Below, piece by piece: positions 23,276 through 37,640 of a DNA stretch of 64,000 nt. A program made the translations under genes and the position numbers. Origin of the DNA: Corythoichthys intestinalis (lineage: Eukaryota; Chordata; Actinopteri; Syngnathiformes; Syngnathidae); NCBI RefSeq assembly GCF_030265065.1, contig NC_080400.1:54172001-54236000 (forward strand). The letters are read 5' to 3'. Position 1 is the first letter of the stretch. Every line of letters starts with the position of its first letter. Below the pieces are notes generated by a model that saw only the letters and a list, made by a program, of their open reading frames with translations, had not been told where the DNA came from and did not search any database.

Positions 23276-24033
23276 ACTTCCTTGCATTTGACGGAACCGG
23301 CTGGGAGATGATCGGCGATAGCATTTTAACACAGGCTCTCAAGCGCTACAAACCAGTGGGGGGCGTGCCGAGTCGCACCGAGCAGCCAATCGTTTCGTCC
23401 CCAAGGAGGAATTTCACTGCAAATGTAGACCGTAGAAATCTGGAGACTCTAAGGATTGACCGTTGGCTCGAGTCTACAGCAGGGGTGCCCAAGTCGGGTC
23501 TTGGAGAGCCCCTATCCAGCTTGTTTTCCATGTCTCCCTCCTTTACACACCTGAACCAAATGATCAGTTCATCAGCAAGCTCTGCAGGAGCCTGATTATT
23601 TTAATTCAGGTGTGTCGGACAGTCGTGCACCCAGACCGGATGCGGAACTGTAGCCGGAGAAGGAGGCGGGGGCGGCGAAAACCGGAAGCCGAGGGCAAAC
23701 GGGGTGCCGGTCCAGGCTACCTGACTGCGATCAACTGATTGCGCTTGCAAGACACCAGATTGGTGAAAACGTTTCCTCTCTACGGCCCTTTATGGAATAC
23801 TTTGCCCACCCTTGCTGTAGACTCTACGGGCTGACCATTGGCTCGAATGTCCTCAGCGATCGGGCTCCAGCCAGTCGCAGGCTTCTCTAGATCCTACATT
23901 TTGGGCCAATGGCGGAGAACATGAGAGAGGCAAGGAGGGTGTTACTCTGAAGCTCAACACTGACAATTCCAGACCCACACCAGGGCCATGCAGTTTTTCA
24001 TTGGCGCATTTCAAGTTTGATTTAACAGTAAAT

Positions 24034-24200
24034 CAGGGGAGAGCGCGTACGCAGTCCCCCACTACCATAAATTTTGCAGTTGAGATTCCCACATTTGGGG
24101 AATTCATAAAGGTCATCGAAACCGGAGTTGTGCAATGGTTAAGACTCGCCTTAGGAAAACCACCTGCTTGATCATGGTGTCTCCCCTGCCAGGTAAGTAT
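24034..24200 (-). ncRNA. rnu1: U1 snRNA gene, unit 9
   Basis: Consensus divergent U1, type-A start flank. Confidence 0.95.
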
Positions 24201-24928
24201 GAGTTGCACGCCTCTGCAAAGCCGAGGTCTTGAGCGCGCAGGCCATCTTCGTTCATGAGCTCGTTTGTTACACACCTATAAAATAGTAACAAACACTCAT
24301 AATGGACAAGGCAACTACAGTAAAACTGTTAACGCACAACTAGTCGTCAACTGACTTGAACTTTAAATTAGCTTTAAAGAATGTGCAAAACAATCCCAGC
24401 ATGCATTGCTGCTCCTCCAAAAGCTCAGCTGAAACGGTTGCCCGTACTCTGTCAATGTGCATGCGCCACTGAAAGCTACAGATGCTTTGAAATTGTAGTT
24501 ATTTCTCAAAGCTAGGACAACCTTCCACTCACTTTCCTGTTTGTTTGGTCAGGAATAGACACTGCTGCTGACATGTTAGGGTCCAACCCGGAATGGATGC
24601 TACGTGACTCTTCTGGGTTCAGACTGCAGGCATATCCGATTCCAGTCGGATTCCTCCTCCAATCAGATTTTTTTGAGCTGACTGTTCACACATTCTTTGT
24701 AAGGGTCCAAATCAGACCTGGGCCAGTTCAGAGGCCCACATTATTGACACACCTGACAGGTTCCTGTGGCAACAAAGACGTCATTCAGAGTAGAGTAAGG
24801 TCACGGACAGTCAAAACCCATCTGAGCTGCTCAGACAGAGAATATTGGATTTCGGCCGCCGCTCCTAACTGATTTCGTCACCGATTCGCTTTTCAGCAAG
24901 ACTCGGTTTTGCTTTCACCAGTAGAAGG

Positions 24929-25116
24929 GGGCGCACCGTTCCTGGAGGTACTGCAATACCAGGTCGATGCATGGAGTGGATGGAGCAAGCTCCTATTCCA
25001 TCTCCTAGGCCCAAAAATCAATTTAATATATGGTCCCCGGATAGGGGACGTATCAGATATTAAACTGATAAGAACAGATACTACACTTGATCTTAGCCAA
25101 AAGGCCGAGAAGCGAT
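24929..25116 (-). ncRNA. rnu2: U2 snRNA gene, unit 9 (type A')
   Basis: A' changes in the stem III region as in units 3 and 15. The block unit 8, 2-bp loss, unit 9 mirrors unit 14, 2-bp loss, unit 15. Confidence 0.96.
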
Positions 25117-26035
25117 AACCACAAACTGGCACGAGGGACAGGCTCATTCCAGCCAATCCGGCCTAAAGTCATGGTCACACATGTCAAATGACAAAAGCAA
25201 CACGCATACACAAAAAATCTATCAAGACGGTCCAGCTGCGGCCTGCAGTAGTCACAGGGGGCGCGGTTGGCGGATGACAAACGCTTGATCTGATCGGTCG
25301 TTGAAAGCAAGGGAAACAAGCTCAAGCTGGTCAGAAGAGGAGACCCAAAACCATTCGTTCCTCCAGCATCTAATTTTAGAACTAGTATAGTCATCCTTTA
25401 AATTCATATGGTTAATTTTTGGCTAGGATTATAAAAGTCATAATGTTCCAAGGTCTAGTGAAGTTTAGTTGTGAAACCCCTTAAGTTAAGTTTAGAGTGA
25501 ATCGTGGGTAATCAATTTCTTAGCCCCTCACACCCCAAGCTGTACTATTGGGGACGCCGGCGTCCCCTTGATTTCTCTGGGCCACAATGGCTGTTGTACT
25601 CGTCATAAAGACGTCATTTCTGGCCAGTATATAGACGAATAGTCGCTCTTTCATTCAACACCGGATGGCAGCACTGTCACATCTTCCCGCGGCGACTGAA
25701 AACATCCAGTCGAAGTTCGCGTCACTGGCCTCCACCTGACATCTGCAATGTTTCATATCAGGTCTGTGCTAGAATAATCCATTTTTTCAGAATTGCGTCG
25801 ACAAAATGACATCACAACGACAAGACAGGGGTAGAAGAAGGTGTGGAACACCAGCAGAAGAGCATCCAGCCTTCTCTGAACTACATTTTGGGCCAATGGC
25901 GGTGGAACATGAGGAATGTATCCAGGGTGTGGCTCTGAAGCAGTTTGATATCCCAGAGCATTTAGCCCATCGCTAACACGACAAGACTCACTTGGCCGAA
26001 CAACACACCCTTTCACTTTGTTTTTACCGTATAGA

Positions 26036-26148
26036 AAGGTCTGCGTAGCAGAACTTCAAAAATTGACTCAAACTCTTGCTGTTCCTCCCCACGGAAATCT
26101 TTAGTAAAAGGCGAAAGATTTATACGGTCTGAAAAGGAACAAGAGTGT
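26036..26148 (-). ncRNA. rnu5: U5 snRNA gene, unit 10
   Basis: Hairpin loop UAC and the alternate start flank, as in units 2 and 12. Confidence 0.96.
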
Positions 26149-26906
26149 TCTGCCTTGCATTTGACGGAACCGGCTGGGAGATGATCGGCGATAGCATTTT
26201 AACACAGGCTCTCAAGCGCTACAAACCAGTGGGGGGCGTGCCGAGTCGCACCGAGCAGCCAATCGTTTCGTCCCCAAGGAGGAATTTCACTGCAAATGTA
26301 GACCGTAGAAATCTGGAGACTCTAAGGATTGACCGTTGGCTCGAGTCTACAGCAGGGGTGCCCAAGTCGGGTCTTGGAGAGCCCCTATCCAGCTTGTTTT
26401 CCATGTCTCCCTCCTTTACACACCTGAACCAAATGATCAGTTCATCAGCAAGCTCTGCAGGAGCCTGATTATTTTGATTCAGGTGTGTCGGACAGTCGTG
26501 CACCCAGACCGGATGCGGAACTGTAGCCGGAGAAGGAGGCGGGGGCGGCGAAAACCGGAAGCCGAGGGCAAACGGGGTGCCGGTCCAGGCTACCTGACTG
26601 CGATCAACTGATTGCGCTTGCAAGACACCAGATTGGTGAAAACGTTTCCTCTCTACGGCCCTTTATGGAATACTTTGCCCACCCTTGCTGTAGACTCTAC
26701 GGGCTGACCATTGGCTCGAATGTCCTCAGCGATCGGGCTCCAGCCAGTCGCAAGCTTCTCTAGATCCTACATTTTGGGCCAATGGCGGAGAACATGAGAG
26801 AGGCAAGGAGGGTGTTACTCTGAAGCTCAACACTGACAATTCCAGACCCACACCAGGGCCATGCAGTTTTTCATTGGCGCATTTCAAGTTTGATTTAACA
26901 GTAAAT

Positions 26907-27073
26907 CAGGGGAGAGCGCGTACGCAGTCCCCCACTACCATAAATTTTGCAGTTGAGATTCCCACATTTGGGGAATTCATAAAGGTCATCGAAACCGGAG
27001 TTGTGCAATGGTTAAGACTCGCCTTAGGAAAACCACCTGCTTGATCATGGTGTCTCCCCTGCCAGGTAAGTAT
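26907..27073 (-). ncRNA. rnu1: U1 snRNA gene, unit 10
   Basis: Consensus U1 body without the stem IV mismatch of units 2 and 12, type-B start flank. Confidence 0.95.
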
Positions 27074-27801
27074 GATTTGCACGCCTCTGCAAAGCCGAGG
27101 TCTTGAGCGCGCAGGCCATCTTCGTTCATGAGCTCGTTTGTTACACACCTATAAAATAGTAACAAACACACATAATGGACAAGGCAACTACAGTAAAACT
27201 GTCAACGCACAACTAGTCGTCAACTGACTTGAACTTTAAATTAGCTTTAAAGAATGTGCAAAACAATCCCAGCATGCATTGCTGCTCCTCCAAAAGCTCA
27301 GCTGAAACGGTTGCCCGTACTCTGTCAATGTGCATGCGCCACTGAAAGCTCCAGATGCTTTGAAATTGTAGTTATTTCTCAAAGCTAGGACAACCTTCCA
27401 CTCACTTTCCTGTTTGTTTGGTCAGGAATAGACACTGCTGCTGACATGTTAGGGTCCAACCCGGAATGGATGCTACGTGACTCTTCTGGGTTCAGACTGC
27501 AGGCATATCCGATTCCAGTCGGATTCCTCCTCCAATCAGATTTTTTTGAGCTGACAGTTCACACATTCTTTGTAAGGGTCCAAATCAGACATGGGCCAGT
27601 TCAGAGGCCCACATTATTGACACACCTGACAGGTTCCTGTGGCAACAAAGACGTCATTCAGAGTAGAGTAAGGTCACGGACAGTCAAAACCCATCTGAGC
27701 TGCTCAGACAGAGAATATTGGATTTCGGCCGCCGCTCCTAACTGATTTCGTCACCGATTCGCTTTTCAGCAAGACTCGGTTTTGCTTTCACCAGTAGAAG
27801 G

Positions 27802-27989
27802 GGGCGCACCGTTCCTGGAGGTACTGCAATACCAGGTCGATGCATGGAGTGGACGGAGCAAGCCCCTATTCCATCCCCTAGGCCCAAAAATCAATTTAAT
27901 ATATGGTTCCCGGATAGGGGACGTATCAGATATTAAACTGATAAGAACAGATACTACACTTGATCTTAGCCAAAAGGCCGAGAAGCGAT
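27802..27989 (-). ncRNA. rnu2: U2 snRNA gene, unit 10 (type B)
   Basis: Type B, no private change seen. Confidence 0.95.
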
Positions 27990-28908
27990 AACCACAAACT
28001 GGCACGAGGGACAGGCTCATTCCAGCCAATCCGGCCTAAAGTCATGGTCACACATGTCAAATGACAAAAGCAACACGCATACACAAAAAATCTATCAAGA
28101 CGGTCCAGCTGCGGCCTGCAGTAGTCACAGGGGGCGCGGTTGGCGGATGACAAACGCTTGATCTGATCGGTCGTTGAAAGCAAGGGAAACAAGCTCAAGC
28201 TGGTCAGAAGAGGAGACCCAAAACCATTCGTTCCTCCAGCATCTAATTTTAGAACTAGTATAGTCATCCTTTAAATTCATATGGTTAATTTTTGGCTAGG
28301 ATTATAAAAGTCATAATGTTCCAAGGTCTAGTGAAGTTTAGTTGTGAAACCCCTTAAGTTAAGTTTAGAGTGAATCGTGGGTAATCAATTTCTTAGCCCC
28401 TCACACCCCAAGCTGTACTATTGGGGACGCCGGCGTCCCCTTGATTTCTCTGGGCCACAATGGCTGTTGTACTCGTCATAAAGACGTCATTTCTGGCCAG
28501 TATATAGACGAATAGTCGCTCTTTCATTCAACACCGGATGGCAGCACTGTCACATCTTCCCGCGGCGACTGAAAACATCCAGTCGAAGTTCGCGTCACTG
28601 GCCTCCACCTGACATCTGCAATGTTTCATATCAGGTCTGTGCTAGAATAATCCATTTTTTCAGAATTGCGTCGACAAAATGACATCACAACGACAAGACA
28701 GGGGTAGAAGAAGGTGTGGAACACCAGCAGAAGAGCATCCAGTCTTCTCTGAACTACATTTTGGGCCAATGGCGGTGGAACATGAGGAATGTATCCAGGG
28801 TGTGGCTCTGAAGCAGTTTGAAATCCCGGAGCATTTAGCCCATCGCTAACACGACAAGACTCACTTGGCCGAACAACACACCCTTTCACTTTGTTTTTAC
28901 CGTATAGA

Positions 28909-29021
28909 AAGGTCTGCTTAGCAGAACTTCAAAAATTGACTCAAACTCTTGCTGTTCCTCCCCACGGAAATCTTTAGTAAAAGGCGAAAGATTTATACGG
29001 TCTGAAAAGGAACAAGAGTGT
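28909..29021 (-). ncRNA. rnu5: U5 snRNA gene, unit 11
   Basis: Array-consensus U5. Confidence 0.96.
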
Positions 29022-29779
29022 ACTTCCTTGCATTTGACGGAACCGGCTGGGAGATGATCGGCGATAGCATTTTAACACAGGCTCTCAAGCGCTACAAACC
29101 AGTGGGGGGCGTGCCGAGTCGCACCGAGCAGCCAATCGTTTCGTCCCCAAGGAGGAATTTCACTGCAAATGTAGACCGTAGAAATCTGGAGACTCTAAGG
29201 ATTGACCGTTGGCTCGAGTCTACAGCAGGGGTGCCCAAGTCGGGTCTTGGAGAGCCCCTATCCAGCTTGTTTTCCATGTCTCCCTCCTTTACACACCTGA
29301 ACCAAATGATCAGTTCATCAGCAAGCTCTGCAGGAGCCTGATTATTTTAATTCAGGTGTGTCGGACAGTCGTGCACCCAGACCGGATGCGGAACTGTAGC
29401 CGGAGAAGGAGGCGGGGGCGGCGAAAACCGGAAGCCGAGGGCAAACGGGGTGCCGGTCCAGGCTACCTGACTGCGATCAACTGATTGCGCTTGCAAGACA
29501 CCAGATTGGTGAAAACGTTTCCTCTCTACGGCCCTTTATGGAATACTTTGCCCACCCTTGCTGTAGACTCTACGGGCTGACCATTGGCTCGAATGTCCTC
29601 AGCGATCGGGCTCCAGCCAGTCGCAGGCTTCTCTAGATCCTACATTTTGGGCCAATGGCGGAGAACATGAGAGAGGCAAGGAGGGTGTTACTCTGAAGCT
29701 CAACACTGACAATTCCAGACCCACACCAGGGCCATGCAGTTTTTCATTGGCGCATTTCAAGTTTGATTTAACAGTAAAT

Positions 29780-29946
29780 CAGGGGAGAGCGCGTACGCAG
29801 TCCCCCACTACCATAAATTTTGCAGTTGAGATTCCCACATTTGGGGAATTCATAAAGGTCATCGAAACCGGAGTTGTGCAATGGTTAAGACTCGCCTTAG
29901 GAAAACCACCTGCTTGATCATGGTGTCTCCCCTGCCAGGTAAGTAT
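29780..29946 (-). ncRNA. rnu1: U1 snRNA gene, unit 11
   Basis: Consensus divergent U1, type-A start flank. Confidence 0.95.
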
Positions 29947-30674
29947 GAGTTGCACGCCTCTGCAAAGCCGAGGTCTTGAGCGCGCAGGCCATCTTCGTTC
30001 ATGAGCTCGTTTGTTACACACCTATAAAATAGTAACAAACACTCATAATGGACAAGGCAACTACAGTAAAACTGTTAACGCACAACTAGTCGTCAACTGA
30101 CTTGAACTTTAAATTAGCTTTAAAGAATGTGCAAAACAATCCCAGCATGCATTGCTGCTCCTCCAAAAGCTCAGCTGAAACGGTTGCCCGTACTCTGTCA
30201 ATGTGCATGCGCCACTGAAAGCTACAGATGCTTTGAAATTGTAGTTATTTCTCAAAGCTAGGACAACCTTCCACTCACTTTCCTGTTTGTTTGGTCAGGA
30301 ATAGACACTGCTGCTGACATGTTAGGGTCCAACCCGGAATGGATGCTACGTGACTCTTCTGGGTTCAGACTGCAGGCATATCCGATTCCAGTCGGATTCC
30401 TCCTCCAATCAGATTTTTTTGAGCTGACTGTTCACACATTCTTTGTAAGGGTCCAAATCAGACCTGGGCCAGTTCAGAGGCCCACATTATTGACACACCT
30501 GACAGGTTCCTGTGGCAACAAAGACGTCATTCAGAGTAGAGTAAGGTCACGGACAGTCAAAACCCATCTGAGCTGCTCAGACAGAGAATATTGGATTTCG
30601 GCCGCCGCTCCTAACTGATTTCGTCACCGATTCGCTTTTCAGCAAGACTCGGTTTTGCTTTCACCAGTAGAAGG

Positions 30675-30862
30675 GGGCGCACCGTTCCTGGAGGTACTGC
30701 AATACCAGGTCGATGCATGGAGTGGACGGAGCAAGCCCCTATTCCATCTCCTAGGCCCAAAAATCAATTTAATATATGGTCCCCGGATAGGGGACGTATC
30801 AGATATTAAACTGATAAGAACAGATACTACACTTGATCTTAGCCAAAAGGCCGAGAAGCGAT
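30675..30862 (-). ncRNA. rnu2: U2 snRNA gene, unit 11 (type A)
   Basis: Type A consensus. Confidence 0.96.
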
Positions 30863-31781
30863 AACCACAAACTGGCACGAGGGACAGGCTCATTCCAGCC
30901 AATCCGGCCTAAAGTCATGGTCACACATGTCAAATGACAAAAGCAACACGCATACACAAAAAATCTATCAAGACGGTCCAGCTGCGGCCTGCAGTAGTCA
31001 CAGGGGGCGCGGTTGGCGGATGACAAACGCTTGATCTGATCGGTCGTTGAAAGCAAGGGAAACAAGCTCAAGCTGGTCAGAAGAGGAGACCCAAAACCAT
31101 TCGTTCCTCCAGCATCTAATTTTAGAACTAGTATAGTCATCCTTTAAATTCATATGGTTAATTTTTGGCTAGGATTATAAAAGTCATAATGTTCCAAGGT
31201 CTAGTGAAGTTTAGTTGTGAAACCCCTTAAGTTAAGTTTAGAGTGAATCGTGGGTAATCAATTTCTTAGCCCCTCACACCCCAAGCTGTACTATTGGGGA
31301 CGCCGGCGTCCCCTTGATTTCTCTGGGCCACAATGGCTGTTGTACTCGTCATAAAGACGTCATTTCTGGCCAGTATATAGACGAATAGTCGCTCTTTCAT
31401 TCAACACCGGATGGCAGCACTGTCACATCTTCCCGCGGCGACTGAAAACATCCAGTCGAAGTTCGCGTCACTGGCCTCCACCTGACATCTGCAATGTTTC
31501 ATATCAGGTCTGTGCTAGAATAATCCATTTTTTCAGAATTGCGTCGACAAAATGACATCACAACGACAAGACAGGGGTAGAAGAAGGTGTGGAACACCAG
31601 CAGAAGAGCATCCAGCCTTCTCTGAACTACATTTTGGGCCAATGGCAGTGGAACATGAGGAATGTATCCAGGGTGTGGCTCTGAAGCAGTTTGATATCCC
31701 AGAGCATTTAGCCCATCGCTAACACGACAAGACTCACTTGGCCGAACAACACACCCTTTCACTTTGTTTTTACCGTATAGA

Positions 31782-31894
31782 AAGGTCTGCGTAGCAGAAC
31801 TTCAAAAATTGACTCAAACTCTTGCTGTTCCTCCCCACGGAAATCTTTAGTAAAAGGCGAAAGATTTATACGGTCTGAAAAGGAACAAGAGTGT
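31782..31894 (-). ncRNA. rnu5: U5 snRNA gene, unit 12
   Basis: Hairpin loop UAC and alternate start flank. A private change in the CCAAT-containing block (GGCCAATGGCAG, near 31640) lies downstream of it. Confidence 0.96.
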
Positions 31895-32652
31895 TCTGCC
31901 TTGCATTTGACGGAACCGGCTGGGAGATGATCGGCGATAGCATTTTAACACAGGCTCTCAAGCGCTACAAACCAGTGGGGGGCGTGCCGAGTCGCACCGA
32001 GCAGCCAATCGTTTCGTCCCCAAGGAGGAATTTCACTGCAAATGTAGACCGTAGAAATCTGGAGACTCTAAGGATTGACCGTTGGCTCGAGTCTACAGCA
32101 GGGGTGCCCAAGTCGGGTCTTGGAGAGCCCCTATCCAGCTTGTTTTCCATGTCTCCCTCCTTTACACACCTGAACCAAATGATCAGTTCATCAGCAAGCT
32201 CTGCAGGAGCCTGATTATTTTGATTCAGGTGTGTCGGACAGTCGTGCACCCAGACCGGATGCGGAACTGTAGCCGGAGAAGGAGGCGGGGGCGGCGAAAA
32301 CCGGAAGCCGAGGGCAAACGGGGTGCCGGTCCAGGCTACCTGACTGCGATCAACTGATTGCGCTTGCAAGACACCAGATTGGTGAAAACGTTTCCTCTCT
32401 ACGGCCCTTTATGGAATACTTTGCCCACCCTTGCTGTAGACTCTACGGGCTGACCATTGGCTCGAATGTCCTCAGCGATCGGGCTCCAGCCAGTCGCAAG
32501 CTTCTCTAGATCCTACATTTTGGGCCAATGGCGGAGAACATGAGAGAGGCAAGGAGGGTGTTACTCTGAAGCTCAACACTGACAATTCCAGACCCACACC
32601 AGGGCCATGCAGTTTTTCATTGGCGCATTTCAAGTTTGATTTAATAGTAAAT

Positions 32653-32819
32653 CAGGGGAGAGCGCGTACGCAGTCTCCCACTACCATAAATTTTGCAGTT
32701 GAGATTCCCACATTTGGGGAATTCATAAAGGTCATCGAAACCGGAGTTGTGCAATGGTTAAGACTCGCCTTAGGAAAACCACCTGCTTGATCATGGTGTC
32801 TCCCCTGCCAGGTAAGTAT
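32653..32819 (-). ncRNA. rnu1: U1 snRNA gene, unit 12
   Basis: Stem-loop IV A-C mismatch shared with units 2 and 7. The 3'-box region has a private T (TTAATAGTAAATC on the plus strand) but the GTTAAATCAAAC core is altered only at its edge. Confidence 0.93.
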
Positions 32820-33547
32820 GATTTGCACGCCTCTGCAAAGCCGAGGTCTTGAGCGCGCAGGCCATCTTCGTTCATGAGCTCGTTTGTTACACACCTATAA
32901 AATAGTAACAAACACACATAATGGACAAGGCAACTACAGTAAAACTGTCAACGCACAACTAGTCGTCAACTGACTTGAACTTTAAATTAGCTTTAAAGAA
33001 TGTGCAAAACAATCCCAGCATGCATTGCTGCTCCTCCAAAAGCTCAGCTGAAACGGTTGCCCGTACTCTGTCAATGTGCATGCGCCACTGAAAGCTCCAG
33101 ATGCTTTGAAATTGTAGTTATTTCTCAAAGCTAGGACAACCTTCCACTCACTTTCCTGTTTGTTTGGTCAGGAATAGACACTGCTGCTGACATGTTAGGG
33201 TCCAACCCGGAATGGATGCTACGTGACTCTTCTGGGTTCAGACTGCAGGCATATCCGATTCCAGTCGGATTCCTCCTCCAATCAGATTTTTTTGAGCTGA
33301 CAGTTCACACATTCTTTGTAAGTGTCCAAATCAGACATGGGCCAGTTCAGAGGCCCACATTATTGACACACCTGACAGGTTCCTGTGGCAACAAAGACGT
33401 CATTCAGAGTAGAGTAAGGTCACGGACAGTCAAAACCCATCTGAGCTGCTCAGACAGAGAATATTGGATTTCGGCCGCCGCTCCTAACTGATTTCGTCAC
33501 CGATTCGCTTTTCAGCAAGACTCGGTTTTGCTTTCACCAGTAGAAGG

Positions 33548-33735
33548 GGGCGCACCGTTCCTGGAGGTACTGCAATACCAGGTCGATGCATGGAGTGGAC
33601 GGAGCAAGCCCCTATTCCGTCCCCTAGGCCCAAAAATCAATTTAATATATGGTTCCCGGATAGGGGACGTATCAGATATTAAACTGATAAGAACAGATAC
33701 TACACTTGATCTTAGCCAAAAGGCCGAGAAGCGAT
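33548..33735 (-). ncRNA. rnu2: U2 snRNA gene, unit 12 (type B)
   Basis: Type B with one private change (GGGACGGAAUAGG in place of GGGAUGGAAUAGG). Confidence 0.95.
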
Positions 33736-34654
33736 AACCACAAACTGGCACGAGGGACAGGCTCATTCCAGCCAATCCGGCCTAAAGTCATGGTCACACA
33801 TGTCAAATGACAAAAGCAACACGCATACACAAAAAATCTATCAAGACGGTCCAGCTGCGGCCTGCAGTAGTCACAGGGGGCGCGGTTGGCGGATGACAAA
33901 CGCTTGATCTGATCGGTCGTTGAAAGCAAGGGAAACAAGCTCAAGCTGGTCAGAAGAGGAGACCCAAAACCATTCGTTCCTCCAGCATCTAATTTTAGAA
34001 CTAGTATAGTCATCCTTTAAATTCATATGGTTAATTTTTGGCTAGGATTATAAAAGTCATAATGTTCCAAGGTCTAGTGAAGTTTAGTTGTGAAACCCCT
34101 TAAGTTAAGTTTAGAGTGAATCGTGGGTAATCAATTTCTTAGCCCCTCACACCCCAAGCTGTACTATTGGGGACGCCGGCGTCCCCTTGATTTCTCTGGG
34201 CCACAATGGCTGTTGTACTCGTCATAAAGACGTCATTTCTGGCCAGTATATAGACGAATAGTCGCTCTTTCATTCAACACCGGATGGCAGCACTGTCACA
34301 TCTTCCCGCGGCGACTGAAAACATCCAGTCGAAGTTCGCGTCACTGGCCTCCACCTGACATCTGCAATGTTTCATATCAGGTCTGTGCTAGAATAATCCA
34401 TTTTTTCAGAATTGCGTCGACAAAATGACATCACAACGACAAGACAGGGGTAGAAGAAGGTGTGGAACACCAGCAGAAGAGCATCCAGTCTTCTCTGAAC
34501 TACATTTTGGGCCAATGGCGGTGGAACATGAGGAATGTATCCAGGGTGTGGCTCTGAAGCAGTTTGAAATCCCGGAGCATTTAGCCCATCGCTAACACGA
34601 CAAGACTCACTTGGCCGAACAACACACCCTTTCACTTTGTTTTTACCGTATAGA

Positions 34655-34767
34655 AAGGTCTGCTTAGCAGAACTTCAAAAATTGACTTAAACTCTTGCTG
34701 TTCCTCCCCACGGAAATCTTTAGTAAAAGGCGAAAGATTTATACGGTCTGAAAAGGAACAAGAGTGT
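34655..34767 (-). ncRNA. rnu5: U5 snRNA gene, unit 13
   Basis: UUUAAGUC form, as in units 1 and 8. Confidence 0.96.
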
Positions 34768-35525
34768 ACTTCCTTGCATTTGACGGAACCGGCTGGGAGA
34801 TGATCGGCGATAGCATTTTAACACAGGCTCTCAAGCGCTACAAACCAGTGGGGGGCGTGCCGAGTCGCACCGAGCAGCCAATCGTTTCGTCCCCAAGGAG
34901 GAATTTCACTGCAAATGTAGACCGTAGAAATCTGGAGACTCTAAGGATTGACCGTTGGCTCGAGTCTACAGCAGGGGTGCCCAAGTCGGGTCTTGGAGAG
35001 CCCCTATCCAGCTTGTTTTCCATGTCTCCCTCCTTTACACACCTGAACCAAATGATCAGTTCATCAGCAAGCTCTGCAGGAGCCTGATTATTTTGATTCA
35101 GGTGTGTCGGACAGTCGTGCACCCAGACCGGATGCGGAACTGTAGCCGGAGAAGGAGGCGGGGGCGGCGAAAACCGGAAGCCGAGGGCAAACGGGGTGCC
35201 GGTCCAGGCTACCTGACTGCGATCAACTGATTGCGCTTGCAAGACACCAGATTGGTGAAAACGTTTCCTCTCTACGGCCCTTTATGGAATACTTTGCCCA
35301 CCCTTGCTGTAGACTCTACGGGCTGACCATTGGCTCGAATGTCCTCAGCGATCGGGCTCCAGCCAGTCGCAGGCTTCTCTAGATCCTACATTTTGGGCCA
35401 ATGGCGGAGAACATGAGAGAGGCAAGGAGGGTGTTACTCTGAAGCTCAACACTGACAATTCCAGACCCACACCAGGGCCATGCAGTTTTTCATTGGCGCA
35501 TTTCAAGTTTGATTTAACAGTAAAT

Positions 35526-35692
35526 CAGGGGAGAGCGCGTACGCAGTCCCCCACTACCATAAATTTTGCAGTTGAGATTCCCACATTTGGGGAATTCATA
35601 AAGGTCATCGAAACCGGAGTTGTGCAATGGTTAAGACTCGCCTTAGGAAAACCACCTGCTTGATCATGGTGTCTCCCCTGCCAGGTAAGTAT
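35526..35692 (-). ncRNA. rnu1: U1 snRNA gene, unit 13
   Basis: Consensus divergent U1, type-A start flank. Confidence 0.95.
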
Positions 35693-36420
35693 GAGTTGCA
35701 CGCCTCTGCAAAGCCGAGGTCTTGAGCGCGCAGGCCATCTTCGTTCATGAGCTCGTTTGTTACACACCTATAAAATAGTAACAAACACTCATAATGGACA
35801 AGGCAACTACAGTAAAACTGTTAACGCACAACTAGTCGTCAACTGACTTGAACTTTAAATTAGCTTTAAAGAATGTGCAAAACAATCCCAGCATGCATTG
35901 CTGCTCCTCCAAAAGCTCAGCTGAAACGGTTGCCCGTACTCTGTCAATGTGCATGCGCCACTGAAAGCTACAGATGCTTTGAAATTGTAGTTATTTCTCA
36001 AAGCTAGGACAACCTTCCACTCACTTTCCTGTTTGTTTGGTCAGGAATAGACACTGCTGCTGACATGTTAGGGTCCAACCCGGAATGGATGCTACGTGAC
36101 TCTTCTGGGTTCAGACTGCAGGCATATCCGATTCCAGTCGGATTCCTCCTCCAATCAGATTTTTTTGAGCTGACTGTTCACACATTCTTTGTAAGGGTCC
36201 AAATCAGACCTGGGCCAGTTCAGAGGCCCACATTATTGACACACCTGACAGGTTCCTGTGGCAACAAAGACGTCATTCAGAGTAGAGTAAGGTCACGGAC
36301 AGTCAAAACCCATCTGAGCTGCTAAGACAGAGAATATTGGATTTCGGCCGCCGCTCCTAACTGATTTCGTCACCGATTCGCTTTTCAGCAAGACTCGGTT
36401 TTGCTTTCACCAGTAGAAGG

Positions 36421-36608
36421 GGGCGCACCGTTCCTGGAGGTACTGCAATACCAGGTCGATGCATGGAGTGGACGGAGCAAGCCCCTATTCCATCTCCTAG
36501 GCCCAAAAATCAATTTAATATATGGTCCCCGGATAGGGGACGTATCAGATATTAAACTGATAAGAACAGATACTACACTTGATCTTAGCCAAAAGGCCGA
36601 GAAGCGAT
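36421..36608 (-). ncRNA. rnu2: U2 snRNA gene, unit 13 (type A)
   Basis: Type A consensus; one private base in the spacer just past its 3' end (GCTAAGACAG near 36323). Confidence 0.96.
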
Positions 36609-37527
36609 AACCACAAACTGGCACGAGGGACAGGCTCATTCCAGCCAATCCGGCCTAAAGTCATGGTCACACATGTCAAATGACAAAAGCAACACGCATA
36701 CACAAAAAATCTATCAAGACGGTCCAGCTGCGGCCTGCAGTAGTCACAGGGGGCGCGGTTGGCGGATGACAAACGCTTGATCTGATCGGTCGTTGAAAGC
36801 AAGGGAAACAAGCTCAAGCTGGTCAGAAGAGGAGACCCAAAACCATTCGTTCCTCCAGCATCTAATTTTAGAACTAGTATAGTCATCCTTTAAATTCATA
36901 TGGTTAATTTTTGGCTAGGATTATAAAAGTCATAATGTTCCAAGGTCTAGTGAAGTTTAGTTGTGAAACCCCTTAAGTTAAGTTTAGAGTGAATCGTGGG
37001 TAATCAATTTCTTAGCCCCTCACACCCCAAGCTGTACTATTGGGGACGCCGGCGTCCCCTTGATTTCTCTGGGCCACAATGGCTGTTGTACTCGTCATAA
37101 AGACGTCATTTCTGGCCAGTATATAGACGAATAGTCGCTCTTTCATTCAACACCGGATGGCAGCACTGTCACATCTTCCCGCGGCGACTGAAAACATCCA
37201 GTCGAAGTTCGCGTCACTGGCCTCCACCTGACATCTGCAATGTTTCATATCAGGTCTGTGCTAGAATAATCCATTTTTTCAGAATTGCGTCGACAAAATG
37301 ACATCACAACGACAAGACAGGGGTAGAAGAAGGTGTGGAACACCAGCAGAAGAGCATCCAGTCTTCTCTGAACTACATTTTGGGCCAATGGCGGTGGAAC
37401 ATGAGGAATGTATCCAGGGTGTGGCTCTGAAGCAGTTTGAAATCCCGGAGCATTTAGCCCATCGCTAACACGACAAGACTCACTTGGCCGAACAACACAC
37501 CCTTTCACTTTGTTTTTACCGTATAGA

Positions 37528-37640
37528 AAGGTCTGCTTAGCAGAACTTCAAAAATTGACTCAAACTCTTGCTGTTCCTCCCCACGGAAATCTTTAGTAAA
37601 AGGCGAAAGATTTATACGGTCTGAAAAGGAACAAGAGTGT
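37528..37640 (-). ncRNA. rnu5: U5 snRNA gene, unit 14
   Basis: Array-consensus U5. Confidence 0.96.
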